DNA of 35,367 nt from positions 1-35,367 of the forward strand of contig JAJFHQ010000014.1 in the NCBI GenBank assembly GCA_021775525.1. Reading direction: 5' to 3'. A program made the translations under genes and the position numbers. Positions 9,432 to 18,314 of this stretch are shown here, piece after piece (positions within the stretch are counted from its first letter, which is position 1; each line of letters starts with the position of its first letter). A model generated the notes under the pieces. It saw only the letters and a list, made by a program, of their open reading frames with translations, did no database searches and was not told where the DNA came from. This DNA comes from Hyphomicrobiales bacterium. GTDB lineage: Bacteria; Pseudomonadota; Alphaproteobacteria; Rhizobiales; Methyloligellaceae.

Positions 9432-9767
9432 ATGAAATTCAATCTCTTGGCCGTAGCAGCCGGTTCGGCTGTCCTCGGCCTTTTTGCTTCACCCGTACCG
9501 GTCTCCGCCAACCCGCTATTGGTCAGTCCTCTTACCGCCGCAGCAGAGGTCCAATCGCCCATCCGGTACGCTGGTTATTACGGACACCGGTTTGGCCGCT
9601 CATTCGGACATCGCCGCTCTGGTCGCTCTCACCGCTTCAGGAGTTTTCACCGCGGCTTCCGTAATCACCGCTTCGGCGTACATCGGCGGTCTTTTCGTCG
9701 GCACCGGTTCGGTTCCCATCGGCGCCATTTCGGGTTCCGGAGACATAGTGGCTTCCGTTTCCACTAA
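9432..9767 (+). CDS. Exported His/Arg-rich small protein, function unknown
   Basis: The 111-residue protein has a signal peptide (MKFNLLAVAAGSAVLGLFASPVPVSA, cleavage after about residue 26). A short neutral linker follows, and then a tail of about 60 residues made almost only of His, Arg, Phe, Gly and Ser with irregular HRRFG-type repeats. Such tails can bind metal ions, nucleic acid or anionic polymers. No family is recognised. The frame opens earlier at a TTG, but ATG 9432 has AAGGAGG at ideal spacing. The 295 bp before it hold no other gene I can support. An intrinsic terminator follows at 9782. Other low-complexity secreted proteins can look alike, so the role is open. Confidence 0.7.
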   Translation: MKFNLLAVAAGSAVLGLFASPVPVSANPLLVSPLTAAAEVQSPIRYAGYYGHRFGRSFGHRRSGRSHRFRSFHRGFRNHRFGVHRRSFRRHRFGSHRRHFGFRRHSGFRFH

Positions 9768-9781
9768 GCCCGCATTGAGAT

Positions 9782-9812
9782 GGCGCGGGTGTTCAACCCG
9801 CGCCGTTTCTTT
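9782..9812 (+). terminator. Intrinsic terminator after the His/Arg-rich gene
   Basis: Arms GGCGCGGGT and ACCCGCGCC pair perfectly over 9 bp around the loop GTTCA, followed by the T-rich stretch GTTTCTTT. It lies 14 bp after the stop codon and also ends the region convergently with the small minus-strand gene at 9825. Confidence 0.8.
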
Positions 9813-9824
9813 GTCCAACGACAT

Positions 9825-9920
9825 CTATTTGCGTTCGCTCCACCATGTCCATGCATAGCCGAGCAACATATAGACAACGATGACGCCGAGTGCGGCGATG
9901 ATCCATTCGTAATACATCAT
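9825..9920 (-). CDS. 31-residue single-pass membrane peptide downstream of the CDF gene
   Basis: ATG at 9920 opens a frame ending in TAG at 9825. The product is MMYYEWIIAALGVIVVYM followed by LLGYAWTWWSERK: a short N-terminus, one clear membrane helix, an aromatic belt (WTWW) and a charged end. It starts 7 bp after the CDF transporter stop, so translation could be coupled, although the ribosome binding site is weak. The composition is too typical of small bacterial membrane proteins to look random. It may assist the transporter or be independent. It is too short for most gene finders. Confidence 0.55.
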   Translation of the reverse strand: MMYYEWIIAALGVIVVYMLLGYAWTWWSERK

Positions 9921-9927
9921 GATTCGT

Positions 9928-10890
9928 TCACTTCTGCTCGGCCCGGCGATTGCGCCGTGACGTCATGACCGACCTGTGATGGTCTTGCAGGGACTGCACC
10001 TCGATAAACAGGCGCTTGATGTCGGGGAAGCGAGCCTTGATGTCGTTTTCCAGGCGGAAAATGGTTTCTTCCACGTGTCCGACTTTCAGATCGTCATGAA
10101 AATCGAGACTGAGTGCAAGGAGGATGTCGTTAGGCGCCATGTGCATGGTGCGCATTTCGTTGATGTGGCGCACTTCCTTGGCACGCCCGACAATGCCCCT
10201 CACGCCTTGCCGCAACGGTCGGCTGGCCGCTTCGCCTATGAGCAGCCCCTTAGTTTCGTAAGCCAACACGGCCGCAGTGCCCGCGAGGATGACGCCAATC
10301 GCGACCGATGCCGCGCCATCGGCCCATGGGATGCCAAGTTTGTCGGCGCAGGCGACGCCAATCAACGCAGCAATAAGTCCAAGCATGGCAGCTGTATCTT
10401 CAAACAGGACCGTAAATATGGTCGGATCCTTGGAACGTTGTACGGCTTCGAAAAGACCAAAATTGCCTCGGACCTTGCCGAACTCCTTGTAGGCAATCCA
10501 CCATGCGCCTGCCTCGAATACCATAGCCAAGCTAAGCACGATGTAATTGATATAGGGGCTCGATATGGGGTGAGGGTGCAGCAGTTTCTGAACCCCTTCA
10601 TAAAAGGAGATGCCGGCGCCAAGACCGAAAATCAGGATTGCGACAACAAAGCTCCAGAAGTAAATCTCAGATCCGTAGCCAAATGGGTGTGCTGCATCAG
10701 GTGGGCGTTTTGAGCGCTTGATGCCATACAGCAGGAGCCCTTGATTGCCCGTGTCCACGACCGAGTGGATCGCTTCCGACAGCATGGCTGATGAGCCGGT
10801 GAGGGTGGCGGCGAAAAACTTGGTCACCGCGATAAGGCCATTGCCCACAAGAGCAGCATAGATAACTTTTTTTGAACCGTGAGCAGCCAT
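9928..10890 (-). CDS. Cation diffusion facilitator, SLC30A9-like
   Basis: The 320-residue protein has six membrane helices in the first 210 residues and a cytosolic C-terminal domain (HINEMRTMHMAPNDILLALSLDFHDDL). Helix 2 carries the metal-site motif SEAIHSVVDTGNQ. The equivalent site in helix 5 is LFEDTAAMLG, with Asp but Glu in place of the usual His. This is the pattern of the SLC30A9/ZnT9-like branch rather than classical zinc exporters. It probably moves Zn2+ or a similar ion by proton antiport across the inner membrane. The start is ATG 10890 (MAAHGSKK). The frame ends 7 bp before the small membrane peptide. Confidence 0.88.
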   Translation of the reverse strand: MAAHGSKKVIYAALVGNGLIAVTKFFAATLTGSSAMLSEAIHSVVDTGNQGLLLYGIKRSKRPPDAAHPFGYGSEIYFWSFVVAILIFGLGAGISFYEGVQKLLHPHPISSPYINYIVLSLAMVFEAGAWWIAYKEFGKVRGNFGLFEAVQRSKDPTIFTVLFEDTAAMLGLIAALIGVACADKLGIPWADGAASVAIGVILAGTAAVLAYETKGLLIGEAASRPLRQGVRGIVGRAKEVRHINEMRTMHMAPNDILLALSLDFHDDLKVGHVEETIFRLENDIKARFPDIKRLFIEVQSLQDHHRSVMTSRRNRRAEQK

Positions 10891-10919
10891 GAAAACCCTT
10901 TTACAGAACCTGTAGCGGA

Positions 10920-12050
10920 TTACCAGCCATTGACCCGCGGCCAGGATTCGACAATTTCACCATCTAGTACGACGTCGTAACCTTCAAATGCCGCGCATGT
11001 CATGCAGGTGTGGTTCGGCATGACCCGAACCAGTGATCCGATTGGCAAACGCTCATACCAGCTTTCATCAGGCACGGGTACCATGCCGTGTTCCTGGTAG
11101 GCATCCCGGATGCTGAGCCCCGGGTAAGGCTCGCCAGTCTTTGCGTCACACACATAGCCATATTTGACGTCCGGAAGGTATGTATTGGCGCTGATGTCCT
11201 TTGACAGCGCGAGAGCACCGGCATCGAGTACCAGGCTTGCCCCTGCCTTGTTGTGTCCGATGACCGTCGCCAGAACCGTGACGGCGATGTCGTCGAGCGC
11301 ACAGATACCACGTGAGGCCTGGGCCAGGTCCCAGAACAGGTAAACGCCTGCACGGGCCTCGGTGATACCCTCCAGGTGCGCAGCATGCAGGACAGTAGGC
11401 GTTGAGCCTACACTGACGATTGGACACTCATGACCGCTCTCGCGGATGGCTTCGGCCGACCTGGCGGCGGCGGCACGTTCGTTCTCGGCAATTGCTGCGA
11501 GTTCGTCTGACATGTCCGTAGCGTAGGAATGCCCTGCATGGGTCATGACCCCGGCCAGGTTCAACCGGTCCGCTTGTTTCAGGGTATCTGCAATCTCAAG
11601 AAGTTCTGGCGATGCAGGCTGGACACCGGAGCGATGCTCGCCGCAATCAATCTCGATGAGAAAATCGAAGCTGGCGGTCAGTTCACCAGCTCGCATATCG
11701 GCCGCCTGGGCGGTTTCCACGCTGTCACATACCAGGAGCACGCGTGCGCGGGTCTGTTGCTGGATTTTATCCGCATGGATCAGCTTGTTGGCGGTCGTGG
11801 TCGCGGCGCAGAGAATATCGGTGTAGCCGCCTTGGGCGAAATACTCCGCCTCTCGCAGGGTGGAGACGGTGATGGGTGCGGATTTATCCGGAACTGCGCG
11901 TTCAGCAACCTTCAGAGATTTGGGCGTCTTGAGATGCGGCCGAAGCGTCACGCCAATATCCCGGGCACGCGCCGCCATCATATCAACATTACGTTGCAGC
12001 TTATCTTCATCCAGAAGAAGGCGTGGGGTCTCGGCTTGGGAAAGGTTCAA
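10920..12050 (-). CDS. DSD1-family PLP enzyme (D-threonine aldolase or D-serine dehydratase-like)
   Basis: The 376-residue protein has the alanine-racemase-type PLP barrel followed by the C-terminal domain specific to D-threonine aldolase/DSD1 proteins. The PLP lysine is in LRPHLKTPKS near the N-terminus. The start ETPRLLLDEDKLQRN and the segment VSVGSTPTVLH are typical. PNHTCMTC near residue 350 supplies the His and Cys that bind the active-site metal in this family. It splits D-3-hydroxyamino acids to glycine plus an aldehyde, or dehydrates D-serine; sequence alone does not decide which. The 29-bp gap to the CDF gene on the same strand permits co-transcription. Confidence 0.85.
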   Translation of the reverse strand: MNLSQAETPRLLLDEDKLQRNVDMMAARARDIGVTLRPHLKTPKSLKVAERAVPDKSAPITVSTLREAEYFAQGGYTDILCAATTTANKLIHADKIQQQTRARVLLVCDSVETAQAADMRAGELTASFDFLIEIDCGEHRSGVQPASPELLEIADTLKQADRLNLAGVMTHAGHSYATDMSDELAAIAENERAAAARSAEAIRESGHECPIVSVGSTPTVLHAAHLEGITEARAGVYLFWDLAQASRGICALDDIAVTVLATVIGHNKAGASLVLDAGALALSKDISANTYLPDVKYGYVCDAKTGEPYPGLSIRDAYQEHGMVPVPDESWYERLPIGSLVRVMPNHTCMTCAAFEGYDVVLDGEIVESWPRVNGW

Positions 12051-12199
12051 GAGGGGCCGTCTTTGAGGGTTTGCAGATGGTACAGGATGGCGCCAAGCCT
12101 AGCCGTGCAACCAGCAGACGACAATCCTCTTCTCCGATCCATCGGGAATGTTAGAATAGGCTGGCATGGAGTTAAAGTGCCCTACACAGGAGTATGGAC

Positions 12200-12583
12200 A
12201 TGAAACGCCTAGCGCGCAGTCTGGTTATCCTGGCCTTTGGGTCATTGGGTAGTTTTACCACCCCTATGACAATTGCTGGAGAGGCCGATGTGGTCGGGGT
12301 CAAGATCATCAAGGAAGGAACCGGCACTTATCGGTTCGATGTGTCCGTGCGCCACGGTGATACAGGCTGGAAGCATTATGCCGATGCATGGGATGTGCTT
12401 GCGCCGGACGGGACTGTTCTGGGCACCCGTAAACTGGCTCATCCGCATGAAAATGAGCAACCATTCACGCGGTCTTTGCCCGGTGTCACGATCCCTGAAA
12501 ATGTCTCGGAAGTGACGCTTCGGGCGCACGATTCGGAGCATGGGCATGGTGGCGCGGAGATGAAGGTGCAGGTGCCGCGATAG
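12200..12583 (+). CDS. Conserved periplasmic protein, function unknown
   Basis: The 127-residue protein has a signal peptide ending around TIAGEA (residues 1-29). A compact beta-rich domain follows, with segments such as YRFDVSVRHGDTGWKHYADAWDVL, GTRKLAHPHENEQPFTRSL and VTLRAHDSEHGHGG. I believe close relatives occur widely in Alphaproteobacteria as uncharacterised proteins. The many His residues (about seven in the mature part) suggest possible metal binding. The frame has an earlier ATG at 12194, but the AGGAG at 12188-12192 is ideally spaced for ATG 12200, so I use that. It faces marC, with 10 bp between the ends. Confidence 0.75.
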   Translation: MKRLARSLVILAFGSLGSFTTPMTIAGEADVVGVKIIKEGTGTYRFDVSVRHGDTGWKHYADAWDVLAPDGTVLGTRKLAHPHENEQPFTRSLPGVTIPENVSEVTLRAHDSEHGHGGAEMKVQVPR

Positions 12584-12593
12584 CCAAATGACG

Positions 12594-13226
12594 CTAGCTG
12601 CCACCGACGAGTGATTTGATGCCGTCGGCGATGAACTGGACGGCCAGCGCCCCCAATATCAGCCCCAACAGGCGGGTCACTACGATCCTTCCCATCTGGC
12701 CGAGCGCGCGGGTTATTGTGCTTGCAAGTATGAATGTGATGAAGGTGATTGCGACTACCAGGAAAATGGTCGCGATGATGCCCAGGAAGTTAACTAAATT
12801 TCCTTGTGTCTTTGAGGCCAGCAATATTGTTGCGGTGATTGCGCCGGGCCCGGCCATCAAGGGAATGGCGAGCGGAAACGCGGCAATATTTTTGACGTGG
12901 TCTATCCCGACGGCAGTGTCGGCATGCTTGTGGCGCCGCGGTTGCCGCAATTCGAAGAGCATCTCGAAACCCATATAAAACAGGAACAGCCCACCGGCGA
13001 TGCGGAAAGCATCAAGGCTTATTCCCAGAACTCCCAGGAGCGCCTTGCCGCCAAGAGCCGCTAGCGCAAGCAGAATGAACGCAATCAAGCAGGATATACG
13101 TGCGACCTTGCGCCGGTCAGCAGCTGTGAGCTCTTGGGTCAGCGCAACGAAAATTGGTGCCAGCCCAATCGGATCGATGGTGACGAAGAATGTCGCGAAT
13201 GCCGATGTGAGAAAATTGAGGTCCAT
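12594..13226 (-). CDS. MarC/UPF0056-family membrane protein
   Basis: The 210-residue protein has six hydrophobic helices and the family's marks: FFVTIDPIGLAPIFVALT in the first helix, FRIAGGLFLFYMGFEML, the loop before IAAFPLAIPLMAGPGAIT, and a C-terminal GLILGALAVQFIADGI. MarC proteins were once linked to multiple antibiotic resistance, but that link was not upheld and their substrate is unknown. The frame opens one codon earlier at TTG (13229); ATG 13226 is the more likely start. Confidence 0.88.
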   Translation of the reverse strand: MDLNFLTSAFATFFVTIDPIGLAPIFVALTQELTAADRRKVARISCLIAFILLALAALGGKALLGVLGISLDAFRIAGGLFLFYMGFEMLFELRQPRRHKHADTAVGIDHVKNIAAFPLAIPLMAGPGAITATILLASKTQGNLVNFLGIIATIFLVVAITFITFILASTITRALGQMGRIVVTRLLGLILGALAVQFIADGIKSLVGGS

Positions 13227-13427
13227 CAACTACACTCATATTTCACGGAGCAATGAGCTTTGAGTAGCACGGATGAGCTATGCGAGTCGCAGATTAAAAC
13301 CCTAAATCAGCTTGCTTGGCAGAAGTGATTTTTGATCGATTATCAGCAAACATCTATATTGCTTATAACATATTGAAAAAGAAAACAAAAATACCTTGCG
13401 AAAGGTGAGGATTTGATGCAGCAAAGG

Positions 13428-13462
13428 TTGCGGATCGGGGGTGTGATCGGTTATAATCACAC
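13428..13462 (+). promoter_or_regulatory. gyrA promoter with overlapping palindrome
   Basis: TTGCGG at 13428-13433, an 18-bp spacer and TATAAT at 13452-13457 make a strong sigma-70-like promoter. An inverted repeat GTGTGAT-N8-ATCACAC (13441-13462) overlaps the -10 and could bind a repressor. The 5' leader would be about 100 bases. Otherwise the 341 bp between marC and gyrA are AT-rich and I see no gene in them. Confidence 0.65.
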
Positions 13463-13567
13463 TCACTTCAAAAACGTATCTTTTGCCTCGATGAAGTATG
13501 ACTTTTAGCATGGCGCTTTTGTGCTCAAGAGGCGATAAAATCACAAGAAGCAGGAACCGGCTCCACC

Positions 13568-16360
13568 TTGTCAGATGTCGACGATATTCCGCCGCCACCT
13601 CCGGGCGGTGAGGGGCCTGAAGACCCTTCCGATATAAGACCGATCTCCATCTCTGACGAGATGAAGCGTTCCTATCTCGACTATGCCATGAGCGTAATCG
13701 TGAGCCGGGCGCTGCCCGATGTGCGCGACGGTCTGAAGCCCGTTCACCGGCGCATCCTCTACTCGATGCACGAGAATGGCTATGAGTGGAACAAACCGTA
13801 CAGAAAGTCGGCGCGCGTCGTTGGCGACGTTATTGGTAAATACCATCCCCACGGCGACACGGCGATTTACGACGCCCTGGTGCGCATGGCGCAGGACTTC
13901 TCGCTCCGTCTGCCGTTGATCGACGGGCAAGGCAATTTCGGCTCTGTCGATGGCGATCCACCCGCCGCCATGCGTTACACCGAATGCCGGCTTGAAAAGG
14001 TGGCGCAGGGGCTTCTGGAAGACCTCGACAAGGACACGGTCGACTTCCAGGACAATTATGACGGTTCGGAATCGGAACCAAGCGTCCTGCCGGCGCGCTT
14101 TCCCAACCTGCTGGTCAATGGCGCGGGCGGCATCGCCGTCGGCATGGCGACCACTATCCCGCCGCACAATCTGTGCGAGGTGATCACCGCCTGCATCACC
14201 TATCTCGACAACCCGGCAATCACCATTCCTGAACTGAATGAAATCGTTCCCGGACCTGATTTTCCAACGGGCGGATTCATTCTCGGTCGGTCGGGTATTC
14301 GCTCCGCCTACGAGACGGGCCGGGGCTCCGTGGTCATGCGCGGCAAGGTCGCCGTGGAGGAGATTCGCAAGGACCGGGAAGCTCTCATCATCACCGAGAT
14401 TCCCTACCAGGTGAACAAGGCGTCGATGATCGAGAAAATCGCGGAACTGGTGCGTGACAAACGCATCGAGGGGATCAGCGATATCCGCGATGAATCCGAC
14501 CGCGACGGCATGCGTGTGGTTATTGAATTGCGCCGCGACGCGGTCGCTGATGTGGTGCTGAACCAGGTCTACCGTTTCTCGCAACTGCAATCTTCGTTCG
14601 GCTGCAACATTGTTGCGCTGAATGGCGGGCGTCCCGAGCAGTTGAACCTGCTTGATCTTGTGCGCGCCTTTACAGAATTCCGTGAGGTGGTTGTCAGCCG
14701 CCGCACCAAGCACCTTCTCTCCAAGGCGCGCGACCGCGCACATATCCTGGTGGGCCTCGCTATTGCTGTCGCCAATGTTGACGAAGTGATTGCGCTTATC
14801 CGCAAATCGCCGGACCCGGCCACCGCGCGTGCTGCCTTGACGGCACGAGATTGGCCGGCGGGTGATGTGGCACCGCTGGTGGAGTTAATCGCCGACCCAC
14901 GCCACAAGGTTTCCAAGGACGGCACGTGCAGGCTTTCAAATGAGCAGGCCCGCGCCATTTTAGAACTGCGCCTGCAACGGCTCACCGCTTTGGGCCGTGA
15001 TGAAATTGGCGATGAACTCAAGGGGCTTGGCACCCAGATCGAGGATTATCTCGATATTCTGCGCTCGCGTGCCCGGATTGTCGCGATTGTGAAAGGCGAA
15101 CTCACTTCCATCATGGAAGAGTTTGGCACCCCTAGGCGCACCGAAATTATCGAAGGCGGTGCGGATGTTGAAGATGAAGACCTGATCCAGCGCGAGGACA
15201 TGGTCGTGACTGTGTCCCACAAGGGCTATATCAAGCGCGTGCCGCTCTCGACCTATCGCGCCCAGCGCCGCGGCGGCAAGGGCCGCGCCGGCATGGCCAC
15301 ACGCGATGAAGACTTCGTGACCCGCATATTCATCGTCAACACCCATACCCCGGTGCTGTTCTTCTCATCACGTGGCATGGCCTACAAGATGAAGGTTTGG
15401 AAGCTACCCGAGGCCGCACCACAGGCCAGGGGCAAGGCGCTTATCAACCTGCTGCCGCTCGAAACGGATGAAAACATTACCACCATCATGCCGTTGCCCG
15501 AGGATGAAGACTCCTGGAGCACGCTTGGAGTGATGTTTGCCACAAAAACCGGCAATGTCCGCCGCAACAAGCTCTCTGACTTTGTCGAAGTGCGCCAGAA
15601 CGGCAAGATCGCCATGAAGCTTGATGAGGGAGACCAGATCCACCGCGTCGACATCTGCAGCGAAACTGACGATGTGCTGCTGACCACCGCAGGTGGCAAG
15701 GCAATCCGTTTCCCCGTGACCGATGTGCGTGTCTTCTCGGGACGTACATCAACCGGTGTGCGCGGCATCCGGCTCGACAAGGATGACCGCCTTATCTCGA
15801 TGGCCATCCTGCGCCACATGGACGCCGACCCGGCGGAGCGGGCGGAATATGTGCGCCAGGCCAATGCGATCAGGCGGGCGGCAAGCGGCGAGGCGGAGGT
15901 GCTGGAAGAAGACTCACCCTCAGATGACGAAGCCACCGAAACCGCGGACCTGACACCCGAACGCTACGCGGAGATGGGCGCCCATGAGCAGTTTATTCTG
16001 ACGATCTCGCAAAATGGCTATGGCAAGAGGTCTTCAGCTTACGAGTACAGAACGTCAGGCCGTGGCGGTAAAGGCATCATCTCCATGACGGTCAATGACC
16101 GGAACGGGCCCCTGGTGGCCTCCTTCCCGATCGAGGAAAGTGGCCAGATCATGCTGGTAACGGATGGCGGACAACTGATCCGTGTGCCTGTGGAGGATAT
16201 CTCCATCATTGGCCGCTCGACCAAGGGCGTAACCATATTCAACACAGCCGAGGATGAGCGCGTGATGTATGTCGAAGGCATCCCGGATGAAGAAGACGAT
16301 GAGGATAGTCCTGAAGGGGATGTCGAAGGCGAGAGCCCAGACCAGAAACCGGACCTTTAG
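13568..16360 (+). CDS. gyrA: DNA gyrase subunit A
   Basis: GyrA cuts and rejoins DNA during ATP-driven negative supercoiling, as an A2B2 complex. The 930-residue protein has a proline-rich start, the winged-helix/tower core with catalytic Tyr137 (in AAMRYTECR), and the GyrA box QRRGGKG at 566-572, which is needed for DNA wrapping. Six-bladed beta-pinwheel repeats follow. The quinolone pocket reads [12 protein letters not shown]: Thr98 sits at E. coli Ser83 and Asp102 at Asp87. An acidic, low-complexity insert in the pinwheel (residues about 760-800) and an acidic tail are usual in Alphaproteobacteria. The start is TTG 13568, with AGGA about 15 bases upstream. Confidence 0.98.
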   Translation: MSDVDDIPPPPPGGEGPEDPSDIRPISISDEMKRSYLDYAMSVIVSRALPDVRDGLKPVHRRILYSMHENGYEWNKPYRKSARVVGDVIGKYHPHGDTAIYDALVRMAQDFSLRLPLIDGQGNFGSVDGDPPAAMRYTECRLEKVAQGLLEDLDKDTVDFQDNYDGSESEPSVLPARFPNLLVNGAGGIAVGMATTIPPHNLCEVITACITYLDNPAITIPELNEIVPGPDFPTGGFILGRSGIRSAYETGRGSVVMRGKVAVEEIRKDREALIITEIPYQVNKASMIEKIAELVRDKRIEGISDIRDESDRDGMRVVIELRRDAVADVVLNQVYRFSQLQSSFGCNIVALNGGRPEQLNLLDLVRAFTEFREVVVSRRTKHLLSKARDRAHILVGLAIAVANVDEVIALIRKSPDPATARAALTARDWPAGDVAPLVELIADPRHKVSKDGTCRLSNEQARAILELRLQRLTALGRDEIGDELKGLGTQIEDYLDILRSRARIVAIVKGELTSIMEEFGTPRRTEIIEGGADVEDEDLIQREDMVVTVSHKGYIKRVPLSTYRAQRRGGKGRAGMATRDEDFVTRIFIVNTHTPVLFFSSRGMAYKMKVWKLPEAAPQARGKALINLLPLETDENITTIMPLPEDEDSWSTLGVMFATKTGNVRRNKLSDFVEVRQNGKIAMKLDEGDQIHRVDICSETDDVLLTTAGGKAIRFPVTDVRVFSGRTSTGVRGIRLDKDDRLISMAILRHMDADPAERAEYVRQANAIRRAASGEAEVLEEDSPSDDEATETADLTPERYAEMGAHEQFILTISQNGYGKRSSAYEYRTSGRGGKGIISMTVNDRNGPLVASFPIEESGQIMLVTDGGQLIRVPVEDISIIGRSTKGVTIFNTAEDERVMYVEGIPDEEDDEDSPEGDVEGESPDQKPDL

Positions 16361-16417
16361 ATTGCGGCAAAATGCGCCCCGGAGTAGCGTCGGGCCCGCA
16401 TCTTGAAGGAAACCGCT

Positions 16418-17032
16418 ATGACGATTGAACTCTTTCTGGCTTTTGTCCTTGCGAGTGTTGTTCTGGCAGCAACGCCGGGCCCCAGCGTATCGCTGATACT
16501 CGCCAATGGAACATCCCACGGGCTGAAGGCCGGTTTGCAGACTGTGGCGGGCGGTATCAGCGGTGTCATACTACTCGTAACCGGCGCTACGCTCGGGATG
16601 AGTTCAGTCATGGCCCTGATGGCGGACTGGTTCGATTTGCTCCGCTGGGCCGGGGCGGCCTACTTAGTCTGGCTCGGGGCAAGCCGCATATGGAAAGTTT
16701 GGAAGCATGGCCCTGTTCTGGAAAAACCCGTCGTCTCCGGTCGGCGCTGGTACTGGCAGGGGCTTGCGGTCTCCTTGTCAAACCCCAAGACATTGCTGTT
16801 TCTCGGCGCTTTTTTTCCGCAATTTGTCAACCACGATGCACCAATTACAATCCAGCTCTGGATTCTTGCAATAACGTTCATCGTGATTGTTACGATAATC
16901 GATGGTTCCTATGGGATCCTGGCAGGCAAGGCACGCTCCTGGATCACGGAAAGCCGAGTCCGGCTCGCTGACAGTCTCACCGGTGTGTTGCTGATATGCG
17001 GCGGGCTGTGGTTGGCGGCCCGGCGCGCCTGA
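16418..17032 (+). CDS. LysE/RhtB-family amino-acid exporter
   Basis: The 204-residue protein has six predicted membrane helices. The start contains the family motif ATPGPSVSLILANGTSHGLKAG, followed by GAAYLVWLGASRIW and LAVSLSNPKTLLFLGAFFPQFV. These inner-membrane proteins export amino acids such as lysine, homoserine or threonine, or related metabolites; the substrate is not predictable. The frame opens at TTG 16403, but ATG 16418 has AAGGA 8 bases upstream and matches family starts. It lies between gyrA and coaD on the same strand, with gaps of 57 and 34 bp, so co-transcription is possible. Confidence 0.85.
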   Translation: MTIELFLAFVLASVVLAATPGPSVSLILANGTSHGLKAGLQTVAGGISGVILLVTGATLGMSSVMALMADWFDLLRWAGAAYLVWLGASRIWKVWKHGPVLEKPVVSGRRWYWQGLAVSLSNPKTLLFLGAFFPQFVNHDAPITIQLWILAITFIVIVTIIDGSYGILAGKARSWITESRVRLADSLTGVLLICGGLWLAARRA

Positions 17033-17066
17033 AACCTATCGAGACCTATCAGTAAGGAAACGAAAC

Positions 17067-17585
17067 ATGGCCCGTACAGGCTTCTATCCCGGCAGCTTCG
17101 ACCCGCTTACGCTTGGACATATGGATATCATCACGCGGGCATCGCGGTTAGTGGATAGGCTCGTGATTGGTGTTGGCGTGCATCATGGGAAAAAGCCGCT
17201 ATTTACCGTCGAAGACCGGGTGGACATGCTGAAAGTTGAGGCTGTTTTGGCGGGGAAAAAGGCCGGGATCGAGATTAATGTTCAAACCTTCGACAATCTG
17301 GCTGTGGATGCGGCCCGTGATGCTGGGGCGAACGTGATTGTCCGTGGATTGCGGGATTCGGGCGACTTTGACTATGAGACCCAGATGGCAGCCATGAATG
17401 GACAAATGGCGCCGGACATCGAAACCGTGTTCCTGGCATCGTCTCCCGGGGTCCGCCATATAGCGAGTTCGCTGGTGCGCCAGATTGCGTCTATGGGAGG
17501 AAACGCGTCGTCTTTCGTGCCCCCATCAATTGCGGAAAGGCTCGCCGACAGATTTGGTCGCCAGGGCAACAAATCACATGAGTAG
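17067..17585 (+). CDS. coaD: Phosphopantetheine adenylyltransferase
   Basis: CoaD transfers AMP to 4'-phosphopantetheine, the fourth step of coenzyme A synthesis. The 172-residue protein has the nucleotidyltransferase start TGFYPGSFDPLTLGHMDII with the (T/H)xGH motif. It also has VIVRGLRDSGDFDYETQMAAMN, which forms the pantetheine site, and the motif VRHIASSLVRQIASMGG, corresponding to ISS-x-x-(R/K). AAGGAAACG precedes the ATG. The end overlaps the start of the next gene by 8 bp, so the two form one operon. Confidence 0.97.
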   Translation: MARTGFYPGSFDPLTLGHMDIITRASRLVDRLVIGVGVHHGKKPLFTVEDRVDMLKVEAVLAGKKAGIEINVQTFDNLAVDAARDAGANVIVRGLRDSGDFDYETQMAAMNGQMAPDIETVFLASSPGVRHIASSLVRQIASMGGNASSFVPPSIAERLADRFGRQGNKSHE

Positions 17586-18195
17586 ATATCCTAGAATTTT
17601 GCTCGCCCTGGTTCTGGCACTGTTTGCCGTCTCGTGTGCTGATGGTCAGAAATCCAAATCCCCAGACCATCAGACCGGGGCACTCGATAAAGAAAATATT
17701 CTCTATATCGATTTAAAGACGGGGAGGGTGGCAATCCGGTTGCGGCCTGATCTGGCGCCCAATCACGTGGCACGAGTCAAGAAACTGACACGGGAAGGGT
17801 TTTATAACGGCATCGTCTTCCATCGCGTCATAAAGGGGTTCATGGCGCAGACCGGAGACCCGAAAGGCAACGGGACCGGAGGCTCGAACTATCCTGATCT
17901 CAAGGCAGAATTCTCGAATGAACCGTTCAAGCGCGGAACCCTTGGCGCAGCGCGTTCAGGCAGCAAGCACAGCGCCAACTCCCAGTTCTTTATCTGCCTT
18001 TTTGCAGCATCACATCTGAATGGCTCCTATACGGTTTGGGGACAGGTTATCCGCGGCATGGAACGGGTCGATGCCATCAAGCTTGGTGACCAGGCCCGCA
18101 ACGGTACAGTCGATATTCCAGACAAGATGCTCAAGGTGCAGGTGGCGGCAGACGCCGAGGATCACTCAGTGTTGAAGGAAGCCCCTAGTCCCTGA
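17578..18195 (+). CDS. Peptidyl-prolyl cis-trans isomerase (cyclophilin), predicted lipoprotein
   Basis: The 205-residue protein begins with a signal sequence (RILLALVLALFAVSCADGQ). Its Cys is a probable lipid attachment site, although the lipobox AVSC is not the strongest. The cyclophilin domain follows, with [19 protein letters not shown], the SQFFICLFAASHLNGSYTVWGQVIRGM segment, and the active-site Arg in FHRV. It should fold proline-containing proteins in the periplasm. The longer frame starting upstream lies inside coaD; ATG 17578 overlaps the coaD end and gives the proper signal peptide. A cytosolic paralogue follows at 18315. Confidence 0.92.
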   Translation: MSRYPRILLALVLALFAVSCADGQKSKSPDHQTGALDKENILYIDLKTGRVAIRLRPDLAPNHVARVKKLTREGFYNGIVFHRVIKGFMAQTGDPKGNGTGGSNYPDLKAEFSNEPFKRGTLGAARSGSKHSANSQFFICLFAASHLNGSYTVWGQVIRGMERVDAIKLGDQARNGTVDIPDKMLKVQVAADAEDHSVLKEAPSP

Positions 18196-18314
18196 TCTGT
18201 TGCCAGTTCTGCGATTGGCGTCTTGACGCTGCGTGCTTCCTCGCCCATCACTGTCGCCAGATTTGGAACTTTTCAAAATATTCAATTCCCCAGGACCTGA
18301 GAGACGAGGATATA

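Noticed and set aside
13302..13598. Minus-strand frame of 98 codons before gyrA
   Set aside because: It overlaps the gyrA start and promoter, has no recognisable domain or ribosome binding site, and its composition looks random.
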